64,000 nucleotides of DNA from Scolanthus callimorphus (GCA_033964015.1 CM066912.1:17471073-17535072); one strand, 5' to 3'. Counted from the stretch's first letter, positions 1-10,908 are shown. Notes: generated from the sequence alone by a model not told the origin. Numbers and translations: made by a program.

Positions 1-791
1 GCTAGCTAACACTCATGTCTCGCACTTGTCAGGTCTGATCATCAACAGTCAGGGGGTCAAATAAAGAGGTCTCAGTTTCAATTTCTTCCCGCTATTCGAT
101 GGATCACAGAGAGAACGGACCTCGTGCTTCTTTCTCGCAAGATTTGATTTCTGTGAAGCCTTTGGCTACAATCCATATAACTACTTTACTGGATCACAAA
201 TGTTTCCCGTTATACCGCCTGTCAACGAATTTCCTCTTGATTGACAATTGTTGGTAGTTTTCGCTAGCAGTGCGAACGCGTCGAACAAATCTTTTAACTT
301 GTTCAAATCAAAAATCAAATCGACAGAGTTCACAAATAGAATCTAGCATTGTGGCTACATGCAAACAACACTGCAGTTTTGATTTCTTTTCAATTGCAAA
401 GGCGAATGGGGAACTCGAGTGGCGGAGACCTGGGCAAAAATCCGCACTGCAATTTTCGAATGGTCCTCATGCAGTCTCACATGTTCCAATTAGTTGAGCT
501 CCATAACAGCACAAACAAAATTCATCATTGCAGGGACGTCAACCCATCGAAATATAAATGTGGAGATTTGAGGGTGTGTAGCGTGGAATCTTTGTCATGA
601 CAGATAACAAAGATAGTGAACGTAGAAACAAAATGTAGAAATGCTACAAAAGTACTTCGAGACCCCCCAAAACTGTTAGGTTTTTTTTCTGGAGATCTTG
701 CTAAAAAAAAACCGAGAGACCGGGAGATAGGGTTAAAAAATATTGAGACTCCCGGCAAAACCGATAGAGTTGTCTGTTGAACTTGCGACTA
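1..791. other. Non-coding stretch, no gene recognised
   Basis: Only short chance reading frames occur on either strand, with no domain, splice-supported exon or repeat that I can name. Base composition is AT-rich with T and A runs near 680-710. Confidence 0.5.
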
Positions 792-1049
792 TTTTAACTG
801 GTCCCCATTAGTGCAAATGTAAGGTGCTACTCATTAGTATTCACTTGTTGGCTCTACTCGTGAAGGCCGGGCGCTTCTACCGTCCTGCTAATTTATTTTG
901 TGTTTTTCATCTCGTTGTGCTCCTGGGGCCTGGCGGTGCCTTTTCGCTGTTCCCACCCACCCTCCCCCAGTTTCGTTTCCACGCAATCACTAGGCTCGCC
1001 AGGTCTCCTTCCCATGACTTAACATTAGCACAATGAGACCAGTTAAAAA
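792..1049. mobile_element. Short inverted-repeat element (MITE-like)
   Basis: The left arm begins TTTTAACTGGTCCCCATTAG and the right arm, read in reverse complement, begins TTTTTAACTGGTCTCATTGT; about 35 bp pair imperfectly. The element is about 258 bp and has no coding capacity. The right arm recurs near 46692-46765 (AGGTCTC, then TTCCCATAACTTAA, then GCACAATGAGA), so it is a dispersed family. I saw no clear target-site duplication. Confidence 0.5.
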
Positions 1050-1621
1050 AGGTTACTATCTCTATAGACGGTGCCCTAAGGCCGAGTACGGCCAAAGAGG
1101 GAAATTATGATGATGATGATGCCATTGTGATGAAATGCCTCAATTTCACAAAACAACACTCTCATTTCTCTGCCTGTATTTTAAAGAACAAAAAGTCATA
1201 CAAAACCCTTTCCAGCAAAGATAGGTATTTAACGCTTTTTCAAAATGTAGCTATTACATTTAGAGAAATATTCATGGATTTGCATTTTCCTGTATTCATT
1301 TAGAGTTTATAGCGCGTGATAAATTATGAGAAGCAAGGTTTGTGTTTGACTTGAATGAAAATTATTTCTCAGCTCAAAGCTTAGAATTAGCTTAAAATTA
1401 GAATTATCCCAGCACATGCCTGCAAGTAATTTGTAACAGGTCTGGATGTCTATGGTGTTTTCGGCTATGCGAACTCAGTTCTTTCTTCTAGTTTCTGTGC
1501 CGGAAGAATTCAACATGGCGGCTTTGTCCCTCACATAAGAATCGCATGAATTGGAACTTCGCTGCAGATTAATTTCAAAATTTTTGGTGTGTGTTATGAA
1601 GCAGTCATTATTTAATGAAGG
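1050..1621. other. Non-coding stretch
   Basis: No gene. It holds a short GATGAT microsatellite near 1107-1122 and a small GGCC-bounded palindrome near 1078-1093. Confidence 0.45.
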
Positions 1622-1963
1622 CAGAGGCTCATAAATAGGGGCGTCCCTCTCTAGTATTGCCCTATTGATAAGGCATTTTGACAGACCTAGTTATTTTTAG
1701 AACGATGTTCAAGCTATAAAACTGTAGAGCTTTTGTTTTACTAGCCAATCAAATCCGTGTAGCTTTACAGACGCCGGTCATTTGCAAGATATGCACGTGT
1801 GCAAGCACTGATTTCTTGTTGTTCTCTGCTATTGTTATTCTAAATAAACGTGACCGCAGCGGCATAGAAACAATAGTAAAAACCAATCTAAAAATAGCTA
1901 GGTCTGTCAAAACGCCTTATCAAGAACATATGGCAGAGGAACGCCCCTACTTATGAGCCCCTG
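1622..1963. mobile_element. hAT-like MITE with long terminal inverted repeats
   Basis: The left end reads CAGAGGCTCATAAATAGGGG and the right end reads ...TTATGAGCCCCTG, and the arms pair with a few mismatches over roughly 80 bp (the inner part shared is CTAAAAATA, then CTAGGTCTGTCAAAA). A 7-bp direct repeat ATGAAGG flanks it at 1615-1621 and 1964-1970. CAG-rNG ends with a 7-8 bp duplication fit the hAT superfamily. It is 342 bp with no coding capacity, so it would depend on a transposase elsewhere. Confidence 0.75.
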
Positions 1964-2368
1964 ATGAAGGCTGCTATATTTGGAGCGAAGATTCTGATTT
2001 TTTAAACTCAGAATTGATGGAGGGCCTCGAATGTTACAGATCATTTACGGGAGGGTCAAACATGGTGGACAGAATTTCTATGCACTTCTAGTCTTTCCAG
2101 GAGCCGAGAAGGTAAACATTTTCCTTGGAGAGGTTCCTAAGACCGCTCGCGTTTCCTTCTGCACCCTAGGTGCATTCTGAACAGGTTGGGCAGATTCGAT
2201 CATGCGTGAGATAAGGCTCGCCTAAATTGTAGCTAAAAACATGAACCTTTGTTGAAATCCTTAGCTTTCTTATAAGACTTCAATCAAAGGAGCCAAGCGT
2301 ACAAGAAAAGCACTATCATGTAACAGTTGCACAATAACTCCATGATTTAAGCCAGAAGCCACAGTCCC
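1964..2368. other. Non-coding stretch
   Basis: I see no gene, RNA or repeat here beyond AT-rich sequence. Confidence 0.4.
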
Positions 2369-2488
2369 GGCGATTTTTTTTATTTACGCCCACTTTATGA
2401 CACTTGGTTGTGTGACACAGTGGTTCGCACCACCATTAACACTTTTTCCTTAAAGTGCCATGAATTGGGCGTAAATAAAAAAATCGCC
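2369..2488. mobile_element. 120-bp foldback, short relative of the 56.7-kb MITE
   Basis: GGCGATTTTTTTTATTTACG at the left pairs with CGTAAATAAAAAAATCGCC at the right. Between them lies GGTTCGCACCACC followed by ACTTTTTCC, which is also found inside the larger inverted pair at 56704-57233. The motif resembles a tRNA B box followed by a T-run. This is a deletion derivative of that family. Confidence 0.65.
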
Positions 2489-4292
2489 AAACTCGCTGGT
2501 CATGTGCCACACACATTGTTGTTGAGTTATTATCATGGTTTCTTAGTATAATCCAAGAAACATGATCCCCAGAGAACGCAACCCTGACAAACGGCTCTGT
2601 ATCATGACAGTGGCAGAAGAGCGTGACACTCTTATTTTTAGAAAAGAGAGCTATTTTAGTGGCGCCTTCTGATTGGACGTGTCCTAGCAACAGACATCCC
2701 TTTAAGGACGGTGAAGAGCGACCGGAGGCCGAAGAATCACAGTCAGGCCCTGTCCACACTAACGCGTTTTCAAAAGTATTCGTTTTCAAACTTATACGGA
2801 TTCGGAGCGTGTGTTAGTGTGGACTGGAGATTTAGCTCCAAACAAGCGATCAGTTTTTAACTTGTGGCTAGTTGCGTAGCAACAGCCAAAGAGTTATCGT
2901 GGTGACTCGATGTCACTCACTCGCTCACTCCTACGTTAGCACGATATTAATAATTTATGCTGAAGTCATTCATCCAACGGGACTCTCGAGTTGCGGGACC
3001 ATACGCGGGACATGGCGTGACTAAAACTCAACCGAACTCCCTGTTACCTTCGCCAACGTATATATAGGTCTCATTGCCACTAAATTTCTTCATGTGGGAT
3101 GTTACCTTTCTTTGCAGAAAACTGGTTTGTTTCAAAGCAATACTATTTTAGTCATCTTAAAACCTTCACTGTGTGAGGATTTTGATCCGCGCAAACCCAG
3201 GTGCAGGGGGTTTCAAAACGTGGGAAAATCAAAAATACACTAGCAATGACGTCATTAGCGCATGCGCAAAGATCTAATTGTTTTAAAACGCTACTGTCTA
3301 GTTATTTGTAAACCTACATTTAACGAGGACCTTCCTGAAGCAAAGCCAACGTACCTAGTGCAGGGTTATGAATTCAGGGGGGTGTTCAATTCCCATTTCC
3401 CAGAACTCCCAGTCCCATTTTAGTGCATAATCTGCAACAAATATAGAAACACCATTCCCCCGCGGCAACTCAACAGCAAGAAGACAATACAACGCGCGGG
3501 TCGCCTGCTTGGGGCACCAATTCGTGGTAAAAACAAGGACTAACGACCGACCTGCTCCCCCTAAACCCTTCTGCTATACCACAGGGAACCCAAATCTAGC
3601 AATATATTGCGGGGGAGATCTGGGTTCTAGAATGCTACGACTAATTTGACTGATTATGATGGCTGTTTTCTCGAAATATCACAAGAAGGAATAACCAAGT
3701 CCACACTCGTGAACTCAAAAGCGATATTATCAAGTGGATCTGGTCGTGTTTGCGATTTCTTCAGTAAAGTTAGAGCAGGAGTGCTTTGTACAGCGATGCC
3801 GAGACTCTATTGCTTTTCCAGTCTTGAAAACATTTCAATCTGCACCAAGTGACAGAAGCAAACTCAGCCTCAGGTTATGACGGTGGACTGTTTTCTACTG
3901 TTATCGCCTATAAAGCTACGGATAGCACTATTTAGAATCCTTGAAATCACACAGAGACAGCAGAATAAAGGTGTAGGCATGATTCATTGTCAAACATCGT
4001 ATTGGAATAGCAATTTCGGGCATTTTATGGAGTATTACCATCGGGTATCATACGAGTTGTGTTGCAATACAAGTGCAAACAGATTTAACTGAAAACAAGG
4101 ATCATGAGCTTGGGCGCCCTGTGATATTATAAAAGGAAAATTACAGTGGCTTGAACATATGAATTTTATTTTCTCATGATAAAAACAATATGTTACTATT
4201 GCTGTACTTGTCAAGATATCCTTCTGGTCACTCGAAAATAATACTCATATCTTCACACCTCTATTTACATGTAATATCCTCTATAAAAATTA
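2489..4292. other. Non-coding stretch with possible old TE ends
   Basis: No convincing gene. GTCCACACTAACGCG near 2752-2766 and AGTGTGGAC near 2815 form a weak inverted pair suggesting an old element edge. Short reading frames at 3646-4092 show no domain and no splice support. Confidence 0.4.
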
Positions 4293-4720
4293 CAGTGGTA
4301 CCTCTATTAAGCAGCCACCTTCGGGACCGAAGCAAGTGGCCGCTAAATATGGAGGTACTTTCGGGCTTTGAAAAGTGGCTGCTTAGGGACTGGTCATAAA
4401 TTAGAAGGAGGGAGGGCTGGTGCAAATATTGGGAAGGGCCTCTAACTTTCATGCAGGTGAAAAAGGGAGGGTAAAAAAAATTGGTGCAAATAATAAAGGG
4501 AGGGTCATTATTTTTTATGCAAACGTTGTTAGGGTAATACAGGGCCGTAGGGTTTAAAGGGTCAGGGGGGCCGTGCCCCCACAGTTTTTCTCCAATCAAT
4601 CATTAAAAAACTCCCGATTTTGCACCCGTCATATCAAAGTTCCCCCAAACGTGTGGTAATTTCACATGCCGGGCTCTAAATTTTCGGCTAAATTTTGTGG
4701 CCGCTTTAATAGAGGTACCA
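4293..4720. mobile_element. TIR element with GGTACCTCTATTAA ends
   Basis: TGGTACCTCTATTAAGCAGC at the left pairs with GCTTTAATAGAGGTACCA at the right, and both continue into CCAC/GTGG. A TA dinucleotide adjoins the left end. The element is about 430 bp with no coding frame and contains G-rich GGGAGGG tracts like those in the Harbinger-like elements at 36 and 60 kb. The superfamily is uncertain; Tc1/mariner-like by ends. Confidence 0.6.
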
Positions 4721-4939
4721 ATATATGTACACACATACTTACAACAAAGAATTCTGAAGCCGTCTGTTAGCTGGGTAAATTGTGATATTCCCATAAAAAA
4801 CATAATATATAGATTTAGCCACTGGCTAAAAGCGGAGCTCCTGGTTATCAAGTTTTCTGTGTGAATGAAAGGGATTCCCATGTGTACATGGTTTACATGG
4901 TTGCTTTAGAGTCTTCCCTTCACGAGATATTAACTTTCA

Positions 4940-6600
4940 AGCATAAATGACATCATCGATGACGTCATATCACGTGACCACTTCATTTCGCTCACCTGGT
5001 GACCTAGACTACACTACCAAAGTTTGGTTGTTTTAGAGTATTCCCTTCACGAGATAGTAATGTTTCAAGCATAGATGACGTCATCGATGACGTCACATCA
5101 CGTGACCACTTCATTTCGCTCATCTGGTGACCTGGACTACATTACCCAAGTTTGGTTGGTTTAGAGTCTTCCTTTCATGAGATATTAATTTTTTCAAGCG
5201 TAGATGACGTCATCGATGACGTCATATCACGTGACCACTTCATTTCGCTCATCTGGTGACCTGGATTACATTACCCAAGTTTGGTTGCTTTAGAGTCTTC
5301 CCTTCACGAGATATTGATTTTTCAAGCATAGATGACGTCATCGATGACGTCATATCACGTGACCACCTCATTTTGCTCATCTGGTGGCCTAGACTACACT
5401 ACCCAAGTTTTGTTGTCTTATAGTCTTCCCTTCACGAGATATTGATTTTTCAAGCATAGATGACGTCATCGATGACGTCACATCACGTGACCACTTCATT
5501 TCGCTCATCTGGTGACCTGGATTACATTACCCAAGTTTGGTTGGTTTAGAGTCTTCTTTTCATGAGATATTGATTTTTCAAGCGTAGATGACGTCATCGA
5601 TGACGTCATATCACGTGACTACTTCATTTCGCTCATCTGGTGACCTGGATTACATTACCCAAGTTTTCACCCGGAGTTTTAACTCTATCTTATTATTACC
5701 CAAGTTTGGTTGCTTTAGAGTCTTCCCTTCACGAGATATTGATTTTTCAAGCATAGATGACGTCATCGATGACGTCATATCACGTGACCACCTCATTTTG
5801 CTCATCTGGTGGCCTAGACTACACTACCCAAGTTTTGTTGTCTTATAGTCTTCCCTTCACGAGATATTGATTTTTCAAGCATAGATGACGTCATCGATGA
5901 CGTCACATCACGTGACCACTTCATTTCGCTCATCTGGTGACCTGGATTACATTACCCAAGTTTGGTTGGTTTAGAGTCTTCTTTTCATGAGATATTGATT
6001 TTTCAAGCGTAGATGACGTCATCGATGACGTCATATCACGTGACTACTTCATTTCGCTCATCTGGTGACCTGGATTACATTACCCAAGTTTTCACCCGGA
6101 GTTTTAACTCTATCTTATTATTACCCAAGTTTGGTTGCTTTAGAGTCTTCCCTTCACGAGATATTGATTTTTCAAGCATAGATGACGTCATCGATGACGT
6201 CATATCACGTGACCACCTCATTTTGCTCATCTGGTGGCCTAGACTACACTACCCAAGTTTTGTTGTCTTAGAGTCTTCCCTTCACGAGATATTGATTTTT
6301 CAAGCATAGATGACGTCATCGATGACGTCACATCACGTGACCACTTCATTTCGCTCATCTGGTGACCTGGATTACATTACGCAAGTTTGGTTGGTTTAGA
6401 GTCTTCCTTTCATGAGATATTGATTTTTCAAGCATAGATGACGTCATCGATGACGTCATATCACGTGACCACCTCATTTTGCTCATCTGGTGGCCTAGAC
6501 TACACTACCCAAGTTTTGTTGTCTTAGAGTCTTCCCTTCACGAGATATTGATTTTTCAAGCATAGATGACGTCATCGATGACGTCACATCACGTGTCCGT
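4940..6600 (+). repeat. 128-bp satellite array, 13 units, with 425-bp higher-order repeat
   Basis: The central CGATGACGTCA recurs at 4957, 5085, 5214, 5342, 5470, 5598, 5767, 5895, 6023, 6192, 6320, 6448 and 6576. Spacing is 128-129 bp, except two 169-bp intervals where a 41-bp insert containing CACCCGGAGTTTTAACTC appears. The pattern 128+128+169 = 425 bp is repeated twice. Nearly every unit holds a perfect 22-bp palindrome made of two TGACGTCA boxes around ATCGAT, followed by TCACGTGAC. The frames 5588-5848 and 6013-6309 are read-throughs of this array, not genes. Confidence 0.9.
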
Positions 6601-6714
6601 GTTACAGCACCCCCCTTGTGGCATAGACAACATATTCCAAGTATGGTTGTCTTAGCATGTTCCCTTGAGGAGATATAATTTTTTCTTTGCATACCACAGG
6701 GTTCCCATGTGTAC

Positions 6715-6766
6715 ACGGACGGACGGACGGACGGACGGACGGACGACGGACGGACGGACGGCGTAC
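6715..6766. repeat. CGGA tetranucleotide microsatellite
   Basis: About a dozen CGGA units with one break, directly after GTGTACA and before CGTACGCTATA. The same flanks surround the longer tract at 58981-59077, so the microsatellite is part of the mobile element rather than independent. Confidence 0.9.
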
Positions 6767-7036
6767 GCTATAGGTTTAATACCAGAAAAATAAAGAAAAA
6801 ATCATATCTCCCGAAGGGAAGCTTCTATAGAAGCCAAACTTGGACAAAGTTTCAAAGACCATAAGAGGAACTCTGCACCAAAGTCACGTGCCCTTACGTC
6901 ATCAATGACGTCATCAAAATGATCCATAATGCCCGTGACGTTCAAAAATCAACTCGATAGTATACTATACGTTTTTCCTTTAGGTATGGTGCTCCGCTTG
7001 CGCGGGCCTTCGGCCCGCGCAGGAGCTCCGCTACTA

Positions 7037-7962
7037 TATCCCAACAGCAGTATTTTTGGGGCTCCCATAAATCAGACACAAATACTTTGAGGTAATGGGC
7101 ACAGGCAGTCACCAGAATTAGCATAAAAAATTGTGCTCAAAGCAACAAAAGCAGAAGACAATATTGATGTGTGTATATCCGGGATTTTAACAACAGCAAA
7201 ATGCTACAAAAGCCAAACCCAATTCAAGTCTGATTCACTAACACTGTACTTTGTAGCTCTGCTTTAATAATACTGTATGAGAACTAAACTGTATAATTGC
7301 AAATGCCTGCATAACAGGTATGGCAGTTGTTGCAAAACTAAGCAATGATGTACAGTGTTATTGTAATCGCAATATGCTTTAAGGTATACAGTGTGCTTCT
7401 GACCCATTTTGAAATACTTGACAATAAATTCATTCTTATAGAAACAGGGAAAACATTCAGGTAGTTGTAACTCAAGCTAATACATGGGTCAAATACTGCA
7501 ACAATGCATTTGTTGACTAAAAAGAAGGGATATGTTTGTATGTCACAAATCCAGGTGACAAAGAACTACAAAAACAGTGTGACATATGTTCCCCAAAAAA
7601 ATTCTTAATGGTATTTTTAGGGGCTACATCGTTTTGGTGTCAGTTAGGGGTCAAATTTTTTTTCTCGTTTAGCAATCTGCCCCAAATATGGGAGGCTTCC
7701 ATCTTTCCCCCTTAAAGGTGGTTCTGGGGTCGACTATACTATACTTGTATTTTTTATATATTTTATAACAAACTATTTATAAAAATACGATACAAAAAAA
7801 TACAACTTGTGTAAACACACACAAAAAGTGAAATGTGAATAAAAATGATGATGATCACAGGGATTGCCACAGGAGCAGCTTTGAAAGTAAATTAGGAAAT
7901 GCTCAGCATGCTTTTAACATACGATTTTCAAAACTTTCCAGAATGATAAAACTAAATGTGAT
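7037..7962. other. Non-coding stretch
   Basis: No gene is recognisable. The sequence is AT-rich, with a GATGATGAT patch near 7846. Confidence 0.45.
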
Positions 7963-8744
7963 CAAAAGCTCATGATTTAAAAGCGTGAAACGAGCATTGT
8001 ACTCGACCCACTCCATTTTCTCAAGTATAGTTATTTTTAGATTTGCCTAATTTACATATTCCGAAATCCGGCAACAAAATGGCTGCCAAAAAACCCAAAC
8101 CTTATCTAAACGCCGTACTTGTGAGGTTTTATCTGTTTCCATTCCATTTGAAACCCATTCCTTATTTTTTCCAATTAAGGGGAACCAATAATAAGTGTCG
8201 AGACGCAAATTTTAAAGCAATGTATCGAAGCCTTGGCCTGATCGAACCGCACTTAGGACTTAAGATATCCGAAAACATAACATGGCTGTCTCCCGGTGTC
8301 AAAAAAGCACACATAGGTTGGCATAGGTTTTGGAAAGATATAATCTTCTTGAAATAGCTTTGGAGATCTGTACTGTGAGGTTTTTATCATGAAGCGGAAC
8401 AGTTATGAATGATGATTCTAACAACAGTGAATATCGGTGCGAGCGAAATTCTATTAAATCCTTAAAAACCTCTTCTTCTGATTCTGAGCTCTCTTCTTCT
8501 GATTCTAAACTCCTTTCCTCTGATTTTTCTTCTAGTTTGCTGCTTTCGAAATAATCGCTGCTAGTAGTACTCTCACTTCCCTCCGCCATTTTTAATTTCA
8601 TTTAAAATATGCGAGATTTTACAGAGCGAGCGCTGTGATTGGTCAGTTTTCGCGGGAAGGTTTCTAAAAATAACATCACTTGTGAAAATGGAGTGGATAT
8701 ACCCTAATTGACAGCGATTCACGCTTTTACATCATGAGCTTTTG
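7963..8744. mobile_element. TIR element with two pairs of inverted arms
   Basis: Outer arms CAAAAGCTCATGAT (7963) and ATCATGAGCTTTTG (8744) continue into a shared AAGCGTGAA/TTCACGCTT block. A second pair, CCACTCCATTTTC with TTATTTTTAGA, is matched by TCTAAAAATAA with GAAAATGGAGTGG near 8664-8695. Total length is 782 bp. It encloses the minus-strand acidic frame at 8299-8601. No clear target-site duplication was found, so the superfamily is open. Confidence 0.65.
8299..8601 (-). CDS. Short Ser/Glu-rich acidic protein, unknown function
   Basis: A 100-residue frame lying wholly inside the inverted-repeat element. The first half is a low-complexity Ser/Glu tract (several SEE and SSES blocks at residues 8-45); the second half is basic and hydrophobic without a recognised motif. 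The likely start is the internal ATG giving MAEGSES, whose AAAATGGCGG context is good; the upstream ATG adds four residues. It could be the first exon of a TE-encoded protein or a chance frame from GA-rich DNA. I do not recognise it. Confidence 0.25.
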   Translation of the reverse strand: MKLKMAEGSESTTSSDYFESSKLEEKSEERSLESEEESSESEEEVFKDLIEFRSHRYSLLLESSFITVPLHDKNLTVQISKAISRRLYLSKTYANLCVLF

Positions 8745-8802
8745 GTGTGGTACATAAGCTACACAATGGTGTTGCCATGGAAACAGATTCGGGTCCCGAA
8801 GC

Positions 8803-9258
8803 GTGACAGTCGGACACGTGGAAGAAGGACCATGTCTTGAGAGGAAAGGGCTACAACAGGGTCCTGAAGGGCTACAATGCTACAAGCTCTTCTGGGACTT
8901 CGAGTACAACACGAGAAATACGAATTTGACAGATTTGACTTTGGAAGGTGACGAGAAGAAGAAAATGTGGCTGGTGGATATGGCCTGCCCCCAAGAGCGG
9001 AGCATTATAGTGAAAAAGAAGACAAAGCTGAGAATGTACCAAGAGCTAGCATTCGAGATCAGGGGGCGAAGACCTGGATACAGGGTGGAGGTGGTGCCAA
9101 TGTAATACCAATCGGATACCTTGGCGGAAGATTGTCGGACGCGTGCAAAGCGCACGGTGCAGAAGTTTGCTGAGGGCTGCGTCGATGCAGAGAATGGTGG
9201 CTTTGAAGAAGAGTCGCTGCTGAGGAGGGTACTTGACAATATCGTACAGGCAGACTAG
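8803..9258 (+). pseudogene. Decayed non-LTR retrotransposon C-terminal fragment
   Basis: The first frame contains WLVDMACPQE, then KLRMYQELAFEIR and RRPGYRVEVVP. This pattern (a hydrophobic strand ending in DMACP, a Lys-rich helix with KY.ELA.EIR, then a strand ending VVP) is characteristic of the C-terminal domain of invertebrate retrotransposon polyproteins, probably the restriction-like endonuclease region. The reading frame then shifts near 9103 (IGYLGG) and again near 9150, ending with SLLRRVLDNIVQ. At least two frameshifts and an absent RT show it is dead. Exact clade is uncertain. Confidence 0.6.
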
Positions 9259-9732
9259 AGACCCGGAGGAGGGCGATGCGGATATCTATTAGTTTTTTTG
9301 TTGGGCCAAGAAATGCCGTTGCCAAGTAAAACAACCTTTGGCACACCCGCCGATCTGAAAACTGTAATCTATACCCGGAAACTAGACTAGGGCCCTGTTG
9401 AGCATCACTACAAAACGTGGCTTGTATAAAACTTGTGGTTAGATTACGGATTTGGTGGTCAGGCCACTGAAAAGCACTATAATGCGCCACTGGCTGATGG
9501 CATAATTAAAATTGTGATAGGAGGTAAAGACAACTTTCTTTTTATTTATTTGTTTCCGTGACCTTTCCCTTAATAGCGAAAAAACATCGGGATTTTAGGT
9601 CACTTCCTGCTCGGTCGAAATAGCCACACTCTTGGATTATGGGAGAATTTACATTCGTAGTATGGAAACTGAACTTGCACCTGGACTATGAATGAATGGT
9701 AGTGTCATAACGTCAAATGAAATAATAATAAT
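9259..9732. other. Non-coding stretch
   Basis: I see nothing here. The minus-strand frame across 9059-9490 is the shadow of the retroelement fragment and its flank. Confidence 0.4.
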
Positions 9733-10032
9733 AATCACAATCACAATCACAATCACAATCACAATCACAATCACAATCACAATCACAATCACAATCACAA
9801 TCACAATCACAATCACAATCACAATCACAATCACAATCACAATCACAATCACAATCACAATCACAATCACAATCACAATCACAATCACAATCACAATCAC
9901 AATCACAATCACAATCACAATCACAATCACAATCACAATCACAATCACAATCACAATCACAATCACAATCACAATCACAATCACAATCACAATCACAATC
10001 ACAATCACAATCACAATCACAATCACAATCAC
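9733..10032. repeat. AATCAC hexanucleotide microsatellite, 50 perfect units
   Basis: Exactly 300 bp of uninterrupted AATCAC, flanked by AATAAT runs on both sides. Because 6 is a multiple of 3, it reads as Ile-Thr on one strand and Ile-Val on the other without stops, which explains the long frames at 9649-10072. These are not genes. Confidence 0.98.
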
Positions 10033-10114
10033 AATCATAATAATATTGTTTATTAGGGCCTTTCGCAGTTAAAAAACTGAATTGCAGGCTAACTGTACAT
10101 AGGTATATATACTA

Positions 10115-10802
10115 TTAGTATATACTACACGGGAACCTCCATAGATCGCGCGTTTTGATTGGTTCGCTATCTCGGGATAATGCCACAATATTCCGAGATC
10201 GAAAGCATTATCCCGAGATTGAGAAGCTTGTTGATTCGCTTTATCACGAGCCATCCGACATCAAACGTATTTAAAGTGGTCTCTCTTTTTATGAACAAGG
10301 TCTTCCTCGTTGTCCCAGAGTTTGAAGAGGTTAATTTCCCAAATTTCTGTTTGAATTTTCCAAACGAATCTTGAATTTCTCTTCCAGCGGGTTGAAAAAT
10401 ATAGTCATCCATCGGTGGTGAAATGGCGACCAAAGGCAAAGTGTTTTCAGCGAAGCAACTCTGCAGTTTCACAATCCATAATCCAAGGCACAAAATGCGA
10501 ATTTATCCCTTGAATCCATCCTTGCAACCTTCTAAAAACTTAAATCGTTTATCGTAGTCGATATTAAGGTTTTAAAACAAGTGTTTTCTAGCGTTTTTGC
10601 TTCTCTAAAACAGCAGCAAGTTTCCACCATGTGTTCAGGACATGTCTGTGTTCAGTAGCCGAATGCTTGTAGCGAAGTCTGAAGTAATGTCACGTGCGTG
10701 ACAAACGTCACGCATACAGAAAGAGGCTACAAAATGTCGGCAAATGCCACATTTAGTGTCGTTCGGATATTTTTTGGAGTGTTCCCGTGTAGTATATACT
10801 AA
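10115..10802. mobile_element. PIF/Harbinger-like TIR element
   Basis: A perfect 22-bp terminal inverted repeat occupies 10115-10136 and 10781-10802; its core is ACTACACGGGAAC. The ends carry TTA and TAA, consistent with a 3-bp TWA target typical of PIF/Harbinger. The 688-bp interior has a smaller palindrome (TCGGGATAATGC with GCATTATCCCGA near 10172-10219) and no transposase. The frames at 10159-10493 lack recognisable domains. Confidence 0.75.
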
Positions 10803-10908
10803 ACAATTATTCTCCTCAGGCTCAGTGAATAGTGGCGAATAGTCCCCTCGACCTCCGGTCTCGGGGACTATTCGCCACTATTCACTTCGCCTTCGGCGAA
10901 TAATTGTT
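10802..10908. repeat. Long hairpin / foldback
   Basis: AACAATTATTC at the left pairs with GAATAATTGTT at the right, and inner arms GTGAATAGTGGCGAATAGTC and GACTATTCGCCACTATTCAC are perfect 20-bp complements around a loop containing CCTCGACCTCCGGTCTCG. It abuts the right end of the Harbinger-like element. It could form a stable cruciform or RNA hairpin of about 45 bp. Confidence 0.85.

Larger units (their letters stand above)
4805..7036 (+). mobile_element. Composite repeat (pearl/HINE-like), copy 1
   Basis: The 5' end (ATATAGATTTAGCCACTGGC, then TAAAAGCGGAGCTCC) is nearly identical to the sequence at 39500-39538. A 128-bp satellite array follows, then a CGGA microsatellite, about 230 bp of unique tail, a GC-rich hairpin with a CTTCGG loop at 7000-7020, and a terminal GGAGCTCCGCT that is the inverted match of the 5' AGCGGAGCTCC. 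This order (subterminal inverted repeat, tandem core, tetranucleotide microsatellite, 3' stem-loop) matches descriptions of bivalve pearl elements and Helentron-associated HINEs. No protein is encoded. Assignment to that class is inference. Confidence 0.65.

Noticed and set aside
2746..3300. A MITE bounded by GTCCACACTAACGCG
   Set aside because: The right-hand partner is too diverged to define an element.
5588..6309. Two near-identical 86-98 residue proteins
   Set aside because: They are translations of the satellite higher-order repeat.
4940..6600. CRISPR-like array of regularly spaced repeats
   Set aside because: The whole 128-bp unit is conserved, so there are no unique spacers, and the context is eukaryotic. 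It is a satellite.
9649..10072. Long Ile-Val and Ile-Thr open frames
   Set aside because: They are read-throughs of the AATCAC microsatellite.
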